Shown here: positions 16,953-26,337 of the stretch, piece by piece
How positions within the stretch are numbered: position 1 is the first letter of the stretch
Layout: the number at the start of each line of letters is the position of its first letter
DNA from: Eubacterium sp.
GTDB lineage: Bacteria; Bacillota; Clostridia; Lachnospirales; Lachnospiraceae
Length of the DNA: 57,599 bases
Assembly (NCBI GenBank): GCA_017539165.1
Contig: JAFYHN010000051.1
Coordinates: 1 to 57,599 of the forward strand
Direction: 5' to 3'
Program-made: the position numbers and the translations under genes
The notes under the pieces: model-generated
Databases searched by the model: none
Told to the model about the DNA's origin: nothing
What the model saw: the letters and a program-made list of their open reading frames with translations, nothing else

Positions 16953-17738
16953 ATGGCACTTCAATTAAAAAATGGAGATAACGATGAAGTAAATACATCA
17001 GCTGAAACAGCTGAAACAACAGGATCATCAGCTGTTAGTGTTGATGATCAGGAAGAAAGCAAGTTTCGTGGCGGATATGGTAATGGAAAAATATCTGCAG
17101 AACAGATAAATGATCTGCCAGCTTATACAGCCCCACCTGTAATGAACTCTGGCGGAGCCGGAGTTGGTGGTAAAGCGGGTGAGAACAGAACGGTTTTGTT
17201 TAGGGTTTTTGCGCTGATATTTGCGGTGGCGGTTGTATTTGCTTTTATTAAGATTGCATTATACTTTACTTCTTCGGGTGGTAAGGATATAACACAGTAT
17301 CTTACAAAATCTGAAGAAGAAATATCAAGCAGTTTGGTGATACATTTTCAGAATAATCCGGACAGAGTATCAGGTATTTATCTGTATACAAATCGTGAAG
17401 TATCTGTCAAGTCTGGTAATGAGCTTAATATTGTATATTTTAATGGTAAGCAGGCAGGAGTTAATACTGATAGTAGAAAATACCGTTTCTTTAATGTTGG
17501 AATAAATGATGCTCTCCAGACTGCTGAAAAGAATATGACATATCAACATGATGGTCCGCCTATGAGTGTTTTGAATGATATGTTGGGTGGGAATTCAAGT
17601 ACATATTTCTATTATAATAAAAAGAATAATGATTGCCTTATACTGACTGTTAATGACAATACCAATAGAGTAGTTAATATGACTTACGTCACAGATTTTA
17701 AAAAGGCAACCGAGACACTGTCTTCATCAAGTGAATAA
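16953..17738 (+). CDS. Single-pass membrane protein of unknown function within the suf operon
   Basis: I do not recognise this 261-residue protein. It starts with a Ser/Thr/Glu/Gly-rich, probably disordered region (about 1-75), then one transmembrane helix (about 82-105), then a C-terminal domain of about 150 residues rich in Asn and Tyr with no cysteine-based motif visible apart from one CLIL. Orientation is probably N-terminus in, C-terminal domain out (inference). There is no good ribosome site before the ATG; the TATAAT-like sequence immediately upstream makes the start uncertain. It lies between sufD and sufS on the same strand with short gaps (50 and 14 nt). Confidence 0.8.
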   Translation: MALQLKNGDNDEVNTSAETAETTGSSAVSVDDQEESKFRGGYGNGKISAEQINDLPAYTAPPVMNSGGAGVGGKAGENRTVLFRVFALIFAVAVVFAFIKIALYFTSSGGKDITQYLTKSEEEISSSLVIHFQNNPDRVSGIYLYTNREVSVKSGNELNIVYFNGKQAGVNTDSRKYRFFNVGINDALQTAEKNMTYQHDGPPMSVLNDMLGGNSSTYFYYNKKNNDCLILTVNDNTNRVVNMTYVTDFKKATETLSSSSE

Positions 17739-17752
17739 ATAGAGGATAAAAA

Positions 17753-18976
17753 ATGAGTTTAGACGTTAAAAATATAAGAAAGGATTTTCCTTTTTTTGAG
17801 AAATCTGATCTTGCATATCTTGATAATTCTGCGACGACCCAGAGACCCAGACAGGTTGTTGAAACTGTTTCAGAATACTATTATCATCACAATTCAAATC
17901 CTTTCAGAGGTTTATATGATCTTTCGATAGATGCGACTGATAGATATGAAGCAGCCAGAGAAAAGGTTGCCGGATTTATAAATGCAAAAGAATCATGTGA
18001 GATAATCTTTACAAGAAATGCTTCAGAAAGTTTAAACCTTGTTGCTTATTCACTTGGAGAGATGTGTCTTAAGGAAGGCGATGAAGTCATAACTACTGTG
18101 GTTGAACACCACAGCAATATGCTTCCATGGAGACTTGCAGCTAAGCGTTATGGAGCTACAGTTAAGTTCCTGGAATGTGAAAAGGACGGAAGCTTTTCGC
18201 TTGAGAAGTTCAGATTGCTTTTATCAGATAAGACAAAGATCGTTGCTATGACAGCGATGTCAAATATATTTGGTAGAATTATAGATATCAAGGCATTTGC
18301 CGCTGCAACTCATGAAGTAGGAGCTTACTTTGTTGCTGATGGTTCGCAGAGCGTGCCTCACAGCAAAACAGATGTTCAGGAATTGGGAGTTGATTTTCTT
18401 GCATTTTCAGGACACAAGATGATGGCCCCTATGGGAATCGGCGTTCTGTATGGAAAGAAGGAGCTGCTTGATAAGATGCCTCCATTCCTGTCAGGTGGTG
18501 AGATGATAGAGTATGTTACTCTAGAAGATATCACATATGCGGAGCTTCCTCACAAGTTTGAGGCGGGTACAGTAAATGCAGGTGGAGCAGTTGGTCTTGC
18601 GGCTGCTATTGATTACATCGAATTCATAGGTTTACATAATATAGAAGAGCGCGAGCTTGAACTTACAAAGATAGCTGTTGAGGGAATGCAGGCTATTCCA
18701 CACATTCAGGTTCTTGGCTCTGATGATTACAGAGAACATCATGGAATTATTACATTTAAGGTTGAGGGAGTTCATCCTCATGATATAGCGGCAATCATCG
18801 CAGATGCAAATGTAGCAGTAAGAGCCGGTCATCATTGTGCAGAACCGCTTCATCATTTCCTGGGTATTCCATCAACTACAAGAGCAAGTCTTATGTTCTA
18901 TAATACAGAGGAAGAGGTACAGAGATTCCTCGATGTAGTTAAACAGATACGTCCGATGATGGGTTATCCGGACTAA
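17753..18976 (+). CDS. sufS: Cysteine desulfurase SufS
   Basis: SufS is a PLP enzyme that converts cysteine to alanine and hands persulfide sulfur to SufU. The 407-residue protein opens with LAYLDNSATTQRP, carries the PLP lysine in FSGHKMM (Lys222), and the catalytic Cys in RAGHHCAEPL (about residue 362), the group II (SufS) type short loop. A GAGGATAAAA ribosome site precedes the ATG. sufU follows after 40 nt. Confidence 0.97.
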   Translation: MSLDVKNIRKDFPFFEKSDLAYLDNSATTQRPRQVVETVSEYYYHHNSNPFRGLYDLSIDATDRYEAAREKVAGFINAKESCEIIFTRNASESLNLVAYSLGEMCLKEGDEVITTVVEHHSNMLPWRLAAKRYGATVKFLECEKDGSFSLEKFRLLLSDKTKIVAMTAMSNIFGRIIDIKAFAAATHEVGAYFVADGSQSVPHSKTDVQELGVDFLAFSGHKMMAPMGIGVLYGKKELLDKMPPFLSGGEMIEYVTLEDITYAELPHKFEAGTVNAGGAVGLAAAIDYIEFIGLHNIEERELELTKIAVEGMQAIPHIQVLGSDDYREHHGIITFKVEGVHPHDIAAIIADANVAVRAGHHCAEPLHHFLGIPSTTRASLMFYNTEEEVQRFLDVVKQIRPMMGYPD

Positions 18977-19016
18977 AATTGCCCATCTAGTTTACATAAA
19001 TCAGGAGTTTGTAAAA

Positions 19017-19484
19017 ATGCAGAGTAGAACATTTTATAATGAAATTCTTACGGAACATAATATTCATCCGATTCACAAGACTAAGCTGATTGATCCGCAG
19101 CGTTCTCTCAGAGGGGTGAATCCGTCATGCGGAGATGATATCACATTACAGTTAAATGTATCAGAAGATGGTATCATAGAAGATGGAGCATTCTATGGAG
19201 ATGGATGTGCAATATCTCAGGCTAGTGCAGATATGATGCTCGAACTCGTAATTGGAAGAAGTGTTGAAGAGTCGCTTAAGCTTAAGGATACATTTCTTAA
19301 GATGATCAAAGATAAGATCACAGATGAGGAACTTGAGATGCTTGAGGAAGCAGGTTCACTTAAAGATATCTCACATATGCCATCCCGAGTTAAATGTGCG
19401 GTCCTTGGTTGGAGAACTCTGGAGCAGTTACTTGACTCCGATAAAGCAGGTGACAACACAGACGTATCAACTGAAGAAGAATAA
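19017..19484 (+). CDS. sufU: SufU, zinc-dependent sulfurtransferase for SufS
   Basis: SufU accepts persulfide from SufS and passes it to SufB. The 155-residue protein has the three conserved cysteines: Cys38 in NPSCGD, Cys64 in GDGCAIS and Cys127 in RVKCAVLGW, plus the Asp after Cys38 that completes the zinc site. The insertion between the second and third cysteine distinguishes SufU from IscU. It is the last gene of the suf operon, with a terminator 25 nt downstream. Confidence 0.95.
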   Translation: MQSRTFYNEILTEHNIHPIHKTKLIDPQRSLRGVNPSCGDDITLQLNVSEDGIIEDGAFYGDGCAISQASADMMLELVIGRSVEESLKLKDTFLKMIKDKITDEELEMLEEAGSLKDISHMPSRVKCAVLGWRTLEQLLDSDKAGDNTDVSTEEE

Positions 19485-19508
19485 TCTTAAGGTTTACATA
19501 ATGTGTTT

Positions 19509-19547
19509 CGACGGCAACTGAGTAAATTGCTCAGCTGTCGTTTTTTT
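19509..19547 (+). terminator. Rho-independent terminator of the suf operon
   Basis: CGACGGCAACTGAG pairs with CTCAGCTGTCG (a small bulge) and is followed by seven T residues. Confidence 0.88.
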
Positions 19548-19590
19548 GTGCACTCATTTTTAAGCTCTAGACAAATAGCGGCTTTACGAG

Positions 19591-19611
19591 GGTATCCATT
19601 GGATACTTTTG
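19591..19611 (+). repeat. Palindromic motif, copy 1, upstream of the first giant secreted protein
   Basis: The 15-bp near-perfect palindrome GTATCCATTGGATAC with a shared flank (21 identical bases in all) recurs at 22881, each time upstream of one of the two paralogous secreted-protein genes. Here it lies 115 nt before the ATG. It could be an operator or a short hairpin. Confidence 0.7.
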
Positions 19612-19725
19612 AGTTTGTGGACTTATTTCGATTGTATTAGGATATTCGGAGTATTACTATAAAATCGTATTAATAAAATATTTAGCTATATAGATTTGAA
19701 GTAAATCTAAAAAGAAGAGAGGTAA

Positions 19726-22700
19726 ATGAGGGTGAAGAGATTAAATAATTATCGGATTGTAGTAGTGCTGATGGCGCTAATGATGGTTGTAGTTATGTCA
19801 ACTACAGGCGTAGTTAATGCTGCAAATCCAATTGATAGTGTTCGCGTGTATTCAGAATACTTTCAACCAGTTTTGGGAGGTAAACCAAAGGCTGATTATA
19901 GTGAATATTATATAAGAACTGCCAGAATTGGAAATAATGATAAATATTCTGTATATAATTATAATTTTACCTTAAGTAAGGGTGGCAAAACATATAAATT
20001 TAATAAAGGTGTTATCTGGGAGAAAATTGATCAAAATGGTTCTGCTGTTGTAATGACAAGTAATGATTATTTCGAAGAAGGATACTCATATAAAATGTAT
20101 ATTGCTCTTAATACAAATGGTGATAATACATTTACAGATAATCTTAATACGGCAAACGTATATCTCCCAATTCAAGGTTCAGAAGAAGGGGCTGTACATA
20201 TTGGTGATAAAGCGGAATGTATTACAAGACCAATAAATTCTACAGAAAAAATAAATGGGAATTTAATCCCAGATAATCATTTTTGTATAGTGGCTATCAC
20301 TTGGAATGCTCCGTTAAAATCTATTAATAACTATAATGTTGATGTGAAAAATGCCGTTTTTCCATGGGATGGTACTACTGCATCTACAAGTGGATTGTCG
20401 TTGGATAATGAATCGATGACGATCTGTAATAACAAATACTCACCTAAATGGTATGAAAATAATAATGCATTTTATTCAACATTTGTATCAGGAAAAAAAT
20501 ATACTTTAAAGATTCCGATTAAGATTAAATCAGGATATGTGTTAATACCCAATATTATATATAATCTAAAGGATGAAAATGTAACAATTAACGGATTTCC
20601 TGCAAAGGTTGATTATACAGATATTAGTGATGGAATTATCTACATAACACAAGAGTATAAATCTGTAAAGAAAGTAAATCTTAATGGAAAAACTCTAATA
20701 AATTATCCTCTTTCGGAAGATGTACCTACATTTCCAACAGTTGTAGGAGATTGGGAAAAAGGCTCTGTTCCGGAAACATATTATGGATATGTTTTGAATC
20801 AATATGCAGGACAGACTGCTGGTGGGGTTGATTGGTATCTTGAAAATAGTACCACTCCAATTAAAGGAACTACAAAATTAACAGGAGATAATACTTATAA
20901 AGTACGAATTTATTTGAAAGCATCGGATGGGTATGCTTTTGATTATAATTTTATCCAGTCGGATGCAAATAAAGGAAAAAAGACATTAAAAATATATGAT
21001 AGCAGAGATACAAATGCAGCATATTATAAAGATGGAATATTAGATACTGAAGAGGATGGAAAATCTGATACATCCTGCTATGGTACAGCAAAGACAGCTT
21101 ATATTGAAAGAGAATATAAGGTTTATTCAAGGGTTCGAGAAATTAAATTGAATGGATTTGTTATTCCAAATATTGGAAATACTCCGGTATTTAATATTAG
21201 CAAGCCATCTTCTTGTCCAATTGAAATAGAAAAAAGCGAAAGCAATGAAAGAATCACCTGGAATGATGTGACAAATGGCGGTTACGTAGAATTGAGTAGA
21301 GATAATGTCTTCGAGGGAGGACATAAATACGAGGCAAATGTATTCTTCAGAGAGCAAAGATGTAGAGGATATGCTTTCCCAGATAATTATAGTGAAGTTA
21401 AGATAGATATGGGTGGAGTAACTGCTCCGCTATATAAGTCTGAATCTGATGATAGTCTGTTCCAGTCAACTAAGGACTTTATTGCCTATAATTATATTAA
21501 AAAAATAAAGTACAATATTTCTACTCCAGAAGCAGGAAATAAGGTTGTTCAGCAGGCTACTGCAGAAACAGAATACGATGACAAAAATATAATAGCATTA
21601 TGTGAGAATGCAACGATTATAGATATATCGAAAAATTGGGAACAGTCTGATGGTGATGTTGACCGTTTGGCTCTTTCATCAACTGATACATATAAATGCG
21701 GAAAGTATTATATAAATGGTGGGTTGGAGAGTATAATAAATAATCTTACAAATTCGAAAACGTGTAACAATTATGTTTCGGATTTAAATGAGTTCAAAAT
21801 AGATCCGAACCAGTTAACGGTATACATTAACAATACTAAGGTTTTTGAAAATGGTGTTAAGACAACTAATCCTTATGGATATAAGTATGTTTGTTATGTT
21901 CCGAAAAAATCTATTGTAAATGCAGAAGTAACCGGTATTGTTGATAAAACCTACACAGGGAATGAGATTACTCAGGATGTTACTGTTAAGGTAGCAGATA
22001 AAACTCTTGTTAAGAATGTTGATTATACGGTTTCATATGATAAGAACGTTGAAATAGGAACGGCTACGATAATAATAACCGGAATCGGTGATTATAGTGA
22101 CGAGATCAAGAAGACATTTGAAATCAAGAAAGAAGAATCTGAAGCAGGACAGGGCGGCAACTCAGGAGGTGGAACTGGAGATCAGAGTACTGGAGGGAAT
22201 ACAGGAACTGGTTCGGGTGACCAGAACGGTAAACCAGGAGATGCTTCAGGTGGAAATCAGAGTAAACCTACTGAGTCGCAGAATCCATCAGGTGGAAATG
22301 AAACTTCAGACCAGAAGAAGGAACCTGGGGTTGGCACATTTATAGATGGAGGAACAATCCTGATAGATGAATCGGGTGTCCGTTATAAGGTATCTTCTAA
22401 AGTGAAAAACACTGAACTAAAGAAGAATGACAGAGTTGCTGATAAGAAGAGTGGTGGTAAGTACAAGATTACTAAGATAATAAAGAACAAGAAAACTGGA
22501 AAAGTTTCAGGTGGTAATCTTGAGTATGTTGCACCATACAACAAGAATACTAAACTTATATCTGCTACCGGAAAGGTGAAGATAGCTGGTGTTACATTTA
22601 CCGTTACTAGCATCGGCAACAACTGTGCAAAAGGATGTACAAAGCTGACAAAGGTTGTTCTTGGAAACTATATAACTAATATAGGTAAGAATGCTTTTAG

Positions 22701-22878
22701 TGGATGTAGTAGTCTTAAGACAATACAGATAAAGAGTAAGAAACTTAAAAAAGTCGGATCAAATGCATTCAAGGGGATTAATAAGAAGGCGGTTATCAGT
22801 GTTCCGAAAACTAAGAAAAAGGTTTACATAAAACTGTTAAAAGGTAAGGGACAACCTGTGACAGTGAAAATAAAATAG
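19726..22878 (+). CDS. Large secreted BspA-like protein with MBG-type domain and C-terminal leucine-rich module
   Basis: This 1050-residue protein begins with a signal peptide (about 1-33, cleavage near VNAAN). The long N-terminal part carries several modules of 100-130 residues, each with a pattern of the type F-x-x-G-x-x-Y followed by a hydrophobic strand and an aromatic GY. An MBG/Ig-like domain lies at about 731-801 (VDYTVSYDKNVEIG). A Gly/Ser/Thr/Asn-rich linker (about 805-863) leads to a C-terminal module of roughly 185 residues with LRR_5 motifs (KNAFSGCSSLKTI) ending in a Lys-rich tail. No LPxTG sorting motif is visible. The role is presumably cell-surface binding or adhesion. It is paralogous to the next gene. 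Confidence 0.85.
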   Translation: MRVKRLNNYRIVVVLMALMMVVVMSTTGVVNAANPIDSVRVYSEYFQPVLGGKPKADYSEYYIRTARIGNNDKYSVYNYNFTLSKGGKTYKFNKGVIWEKIDQNGSAVVMTSNDYFEEGYSYKMYIALNTNGDNTFTDNLNTANVYLPIQGSEEGAVHIGDKAECITRPINSTEKINGNLIPDNHFCIVAITWNAPLKSINNYNVDVKNAVFPWDGTTASTSGLSLDNESMTICNNKYSPKWYENNNAFYSTFVSGKKYTLKIPIKIKSGYVLIPNIIYNLKDENVTINGFPAKVDYTDISDGIIYITQEYKSVKKVNLNGKTLINYPLSEDVPTFPTVVGDWEKGSVPETYYGYVLNQYAGQTAGGVDWYLENSTTPIKGTTKLTGDNTYKVRIYLKASDGYAFDYNFIQSDANKGKKTLKIYDSRDTNAAYYKDGILDTEEDGKSDTSCYGTAKTAYIEREYKVYSRVREIKLNGFVIPNIGNTPVFNISKPSSCPIEIEKSESNERITWNDVTNGGYVELSRDNVFEGGHKYEANVFFREQRCRGYAFPDNYSEVKIDMGGVTAPLYKSESDDSLFQSTKDFIAYNYIKKIKYNISTPEAGNKVVQQATAETEYDDKNIIALCENATIIDISKNWEQSDGDVDRLALSSTDTYKCGKYYINGGLESIINNLTNSKTCNNYVSDLNEFKIDPNQLTVYINNTKVFENGVKTTNPYGYKYVCYVPKKSIVNAEVTGIVDKTYTGNEITQDVTVKVADKTLVKNVDYTVSYDKNVEIGTATIIITGIGDYSDEIKKTFEIKKEESEAGQGGNSGGGTGDQSTGGNTGTGSGDQNGKPGDASGGNQSKPTESQNPSGGNETSDQKKEPGVGTFIDGGTILIDESGVRYKVSSKVKNTELKKNDRVADKKSGGKYKITKIIKNKKTGKVSGGNLEYVAPYNKNTKLISATGKVKIAGVTFTVTSIGNNCAKGCTKLTKVVLGNYITNIGKNAFSGCSSLKTIQIKSKKLKKVGSNAFKGINKKAVISVPKTKKKVYIKLLKGKGQPVTVKIK

Positions 22879-22880
22879 AT

Positions 22881-22901
22881 GGTATCCATTGGATACTTTT
22901 G
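22881..22901 (+). repeat. Palindromic motif, copy 2, upstream of the second giant secreted protein
   Basis: It is identical over 21 bases to the copy at 19591. It starts 2 nt after the first gene's stop codon and lies 96 nt before the second gene's ATG. No strong T-tract follows, so operator or mRNA-hairpin functions are as likely as termination. Confidence 0.7.
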
Positions 22902-22996
22902 CGTTTAACGATGGTTTTAGATTGAAACTGTAAATTATTTTTTGTAGAGTGAAGATGTAGTTTTTTCATTTATTATTTTTATAGTGGAGGGGTATT

Positions 22997-25900
22997 ATGA
23001 GAGTAAAAAAACGATTAATGTCAATTTTAATGGCTATTGCAATGGTAATATCTGTAGTAGCTTCAGGAATTGGAATGAAGCAGGTTAAAGCTGCTACTCC
23101 TATGAAAGTTTCTATACAGGTACCGTGTCCGACTGTGGGACGAACACCTGAAAAACCAATTCCAATTGGGAAGTATTCAGTGTTGGAAACAAGTGGTCCA
23201 TCGGGGTGTGTTCAAATAGCATATTATACTGATTCGATATTTAATAATGGAGTTTACTGGACGGATGATTCGGATAATAAGTTAACTCCTAGCGCTATAT
23301 TTAAATCAAAAGAAACATATATACTCCATCTTCTTCTAAAAATGGATGATACTACAAGTGTTAGCGGTTCTTTTAGTCTTTCAAATGATGTGAATGATTA
23401 TAAAGTTTTTTGGAGAGGGCGAGAAGCAAAAGATATATGGGATTTATATCCATTATATAAGATTTTAAGTGTGAATAATTATAAAAATAAATACAAAGAA
23501 GTCGTAATTGAGATGGATTCTAGGAGTGGATGGAACTCTATGACAATTGATATGGAAGAACCTTCGGCAGGTGAACAGGTGATAAAGAATATTTCATGGG
23601 GTACTAACATATCAATGAAACCGAAGCATGCATTTGTAGATAATGCGGTTTATGATATCGATATTTCTGATACATGGTATGAATCTTCAGATGGTGAGAA
23701 TTATTCTTTAATGAGCCCTAATGATAAGTATGTTAAGGGTAGATATTATAAAACAGCTGCACCAAAGAAGATTATGAATTTTCTTGTGGAACATTTTTAT
23801 GATAAGAATTACTGTCCTTTATATAATACTATGAATGTGGGATATGGTGAAAATGTAATAACAGAAATTCCATATGGATTAGCTCCGGAGTTTACATTTC
23901 AGATTCATGGTAATCAATTTTCGGGATTTGATCCAAATGGTTGGAATAAAACTGGTGTGATGCAAAATGGTGAATATATATTTGCTCCGGCAAGAGAGAA
24001 AATAAAAGATATAAAGATAAAGAATCTTGATTTTCCTGTTTCTGGATATACTCCTGACATGCGTGCTAATGTAGATGGAAGTGGCTATTCAATAAATAAT
24101 CTTTCAGCAAGTACATCTAATAATGTTGAATGGTTTGACAAAAGTGCTGGGAATATAAAACTTAGCGATAGTGATAAATTTCAAGCGGGTCATACCTATA
24201 TTGCTCATTATTCAGTTACTGCAGAAAAAACTTTTTATTTTAATGGGGAGTATAAAGATGCTGCATATGTAAATGGCTATAAACAAGGAAATGTGCTTGG
24301 ATCAAGTAGCGAAAAAAAGAGAGAGGTTGAAATTGAAGTTGTTTGCCCGAAAATATCTCTTGATGAAGTGATAAACATCTCTAATGTTAAACCAATATTA
24401 TTGTATGATGAATATTCCGGAGGCTCATTTAATCAATCAACTTGGGAATGGAAAGTTCAGGGTAAATACTCGGATAAATATTATCTATATGATACAGCCG
24501 ATTATTATCAGATTAAAGAAGATGGTACTGAGGAAAAATTAACAAATGATGGGCAGATTGTTGCTGGACATAAATATCAAATGCATATTCGGTTAGTTAG
24601 TGCTGATAATAGCAACCTATTCCCGACATCTCAGGAACAGTGTGAGAAGATAAAAGTAACTGTTCAGGGTGCTGAAAAAACAAGTGTTAGAGCATATCAA
24701 GCAAATTCAATGATGATAATCGCGGAATTTACTGCGAAGAAGCGTATTAATCAGGTTACAATATCTGGTAAATTTCATCCAGTTGTAGGTAAAACAAATG
24801 CTTATACAGGTTTCAAAGTATCTGATACTGCAAGATATAAAATACAGACAATGAATTCTGATTATTTTAAGAATGGTATCCTTTGGGGAGAAGTAGCCGA
24901 AAATGGATCATATAAGGATATTAAGGTGAATAAGCCTATAACAATTGAAAAAGGTAAAAAATACTATGCTCGTATACTGATTCAAGCAAAAGAGGGTGAT
25001 GAGTTTTTCAATGATAAAAAGAAGATTACTGCTAAAGTTGGCGGTGTAGTTGCTAAAGTTGAAGAAAGTGAAGGTGGTAAAAATTGTATAGTTGTTACGA
25101 TTGAAGCTGAAGCTAAAGAAGCAATCACAAAGCTTGATTATATTATTCCTGAACCTAAAGCCGGTGAAAAGCCAGGCTATATATCTATAAATACTGTTCC
25201 TGCTAATGCGCTATCAGGCAGTAATAAATTCGACTCATCTTCAATGTGGCAGGTTTCATCAGATGGAAAAACTTTTGAAGGTATGAGTAAAGATGCAAAA
25301 TTTGAAGCGGGAAAGTATTACAGAACAAATGCTCCAAGTGCTTATGGATTAATACTACTTGCGGCGGAACTATTTGGTTCTCCATTTAATAATGATGTGA
25401 CATATGGATTTGCAGATAATTATGAGACATGTGTTAATGGTAAATCTATAAATGATGACGGAGTTCTTATAGATGGCTATGTTGTATTTGGACCGCTGCC
25501 TGAAACTAAGAAGGGCGATGGTGAAACACCGGGTGGTAAGGATACAACAACACCTGGCGGAAAAACAACACCTGGAGAAGATGCAGGAAAGACTATATCT
25601 GGTGTTGGAACCTTTTCTAAAGATGGAAAGACATTAACAGATACAGACGGAGTAAAATATAAGGTATCTGATAGCGTGACTCAGCCGCAGCTTAAGAAGA
25701 ATGCAAAGATAGCAGATAAGAAATCTGGTGGTAAGTATAGGATTACTAAGATAACTAAGAAGGGCAATAAGATTGTTGGAGGAACCGTAGAGTATATGGC
25801 TCCATATAACAAGAATGCAAAGCTTATATCAGCAACTGAAAAAGTTAAACTTGGTGGAGTTACATTTACAGTAACCAGCATAGCTCCGAATTGTGCTAAG

Positions 25901-26146
25901 GGATGTAAGAAGTTAGCAAAGGTAGTTATTGGAAGGAATGTAGCTAATATAGGAAAGAATGCATTTAATGGATGCGCTAAGCTTAAGACTATCACCATTA
26001 AGTCAAAAAAGCTTAAGAAGGTTGGTGCAAATGCGCTTAAGGGTATAAACAAGAAAGCTGTTATAAGTGTACCAAAAACAAAGAAGAAAGCATATACTAA
26101 GATTCTTAAAGGTAAGGGGCAGGCAAAGACAGTGAAGATTAAGTAG
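22997..26146 (+). CDS. Second large secreted BspA-like protein, paralogue of the preceding gene
   Basis: This 1049-residue protein has a signal peptide (about 1-33, MKQVKAATP). It contains repeated extracellular modules of the F-x-x-G-x-x-Y type (for example around QAGHTYIAHYSV and EKGKKYYARILI), a short Thr/Gly/Pro linker near 840-865, and a C-terminal module homologous to the preceding protein: KKSGGKYRITKI, APYNKNAKLISATEK, NCAKGCKKL, NIGKNAFNGCAKLKTI and the Lys-rich tail. The N-terminal halves have diverged much more than the C-terminal module, which suggests that the shared end anchors both proteins to the surface while the modules vary. A GGAGGGG ribosome site precedes the ATG. Confidence 0.85.
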   Translation: MRVKKRLMSILMAIAMVISVVASGIGMKQVKAATPMKVSIQVPCPTVGRTPEKPIPIGKYSVLETSGPSGCVQIAYYTDSIFNNGVYWTDDSDNKLTPSAIFKSKETYILHLLLKMDDTTSVSGSFSLSNDVNDYKVFWRGREAKDIWDLYPLYKILSVNNYKNKYKEVVIEMDSRSGWNSMTIDMEEPSAGEQVIKNISWGTNISMKPKHAFVDNAVYDIDISDTWYESSDGENYSLMSPNDKYVKGRYYKTAAPKKIMNFLVEHFYDKNYCPLYNTMNVGYGENVITEIPYGLAPEFTFQIHGNQFSGFDPNGWNKTGVMQNGEYIFAPAREKIKDIKIKNLDFPVSGYTPDMRANVDGSGYSINNLSASTSNNVEWFDKSAGNIKLSDSDKFQAGHTYIAHYSVTAEKTFYFNGEYKDAAYVNGYKQGNVLGSSSEKKREVEIEVVCPKISLDEVINISNVKPILLYDEYSGGSFNQSTWEWKVQGKYSDKYYLYDTADYYQIKEDGTEEKLTNDGQIVAGHKYQMHIRLVSADNSNLFPTSQEQCEKIKVTVQGAEKTSVRAYQANSMMIIAEFTAKKRINQVTISGKFHPVVGKTNAYTGFKVSDTARYKIQTMNSDYFKNGILWGEVAENGSYKDIKVNKPITIEKGKKYYARILIQAKEGDEFFNDKKKITAKVGGVVAKVEESEGGKNCIVVTIEAEAKEAITKLDYIIPEPKAGEKPGYISINTVPANALSGSNKFDSSSMWQVSSDGKTFEGMSKDAKFEAGKYYRTNAPSAYGLILLAAELFGSPFNNDVTYGFADNYETCVNGKSINDDGVLIDGYVVFGPLPETKKGDGETPGGKDTTTPGGKTTPGEDAGKTISGVGTFSKDGKTLTDTDGVKYKVSDSVTQPQLKKNAKIADKKSGGKYRITKITKKGNKIVGGTVEYMAPYNKNAKLISATEKVKLGGVTFTVTSIAPNCAKGCKKLAKVVIGRNVANIGKNAFNGCAKLKTITIKSKKLKKVGANALKGINKKAVISVPKTKKKAYTKILKGKGQAKTVKIK

Positions 26147-26173
26147 ATATACATGTGGTTTACATAATATCGA

Positions 26174-26210
26174 GGCCGGTGGCTGAGAGTTTATCTCGGT
26201 TGCCGGTCTT
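26174..26210 (+). terminator. Terminator after the secreted-protein pair
   Basis: GGCCGGTGGCTGAGA pairs with TCTCGGTTGCCGGTC through G-U pairs, with a weak CTTT tail. Confidence 0.7.
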
Positions 26211-26236
26211 TACTTTGAGCTAGAATGGTTAATTGC

Positions 26237-26266
26237 TTGTTTGAAAGGTTTGTGGTACTATATAAA
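26237..26266 (+). promoter_or_regulatory. Candidate promoter of the methyltransferase gene
   Basis: TTGTTT, an 18-nt spacer and TATAAA. The ATG is at 26338, giving a leader of about 65 nt. Confidence 0.5.
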
Positions 26267-26337
26267 ACTGTAAATGCATAAGGGAGTATATGACAGATAA
26301 TTGCATTTGATATAGTATAGATTGGAGTTAATTGTAA

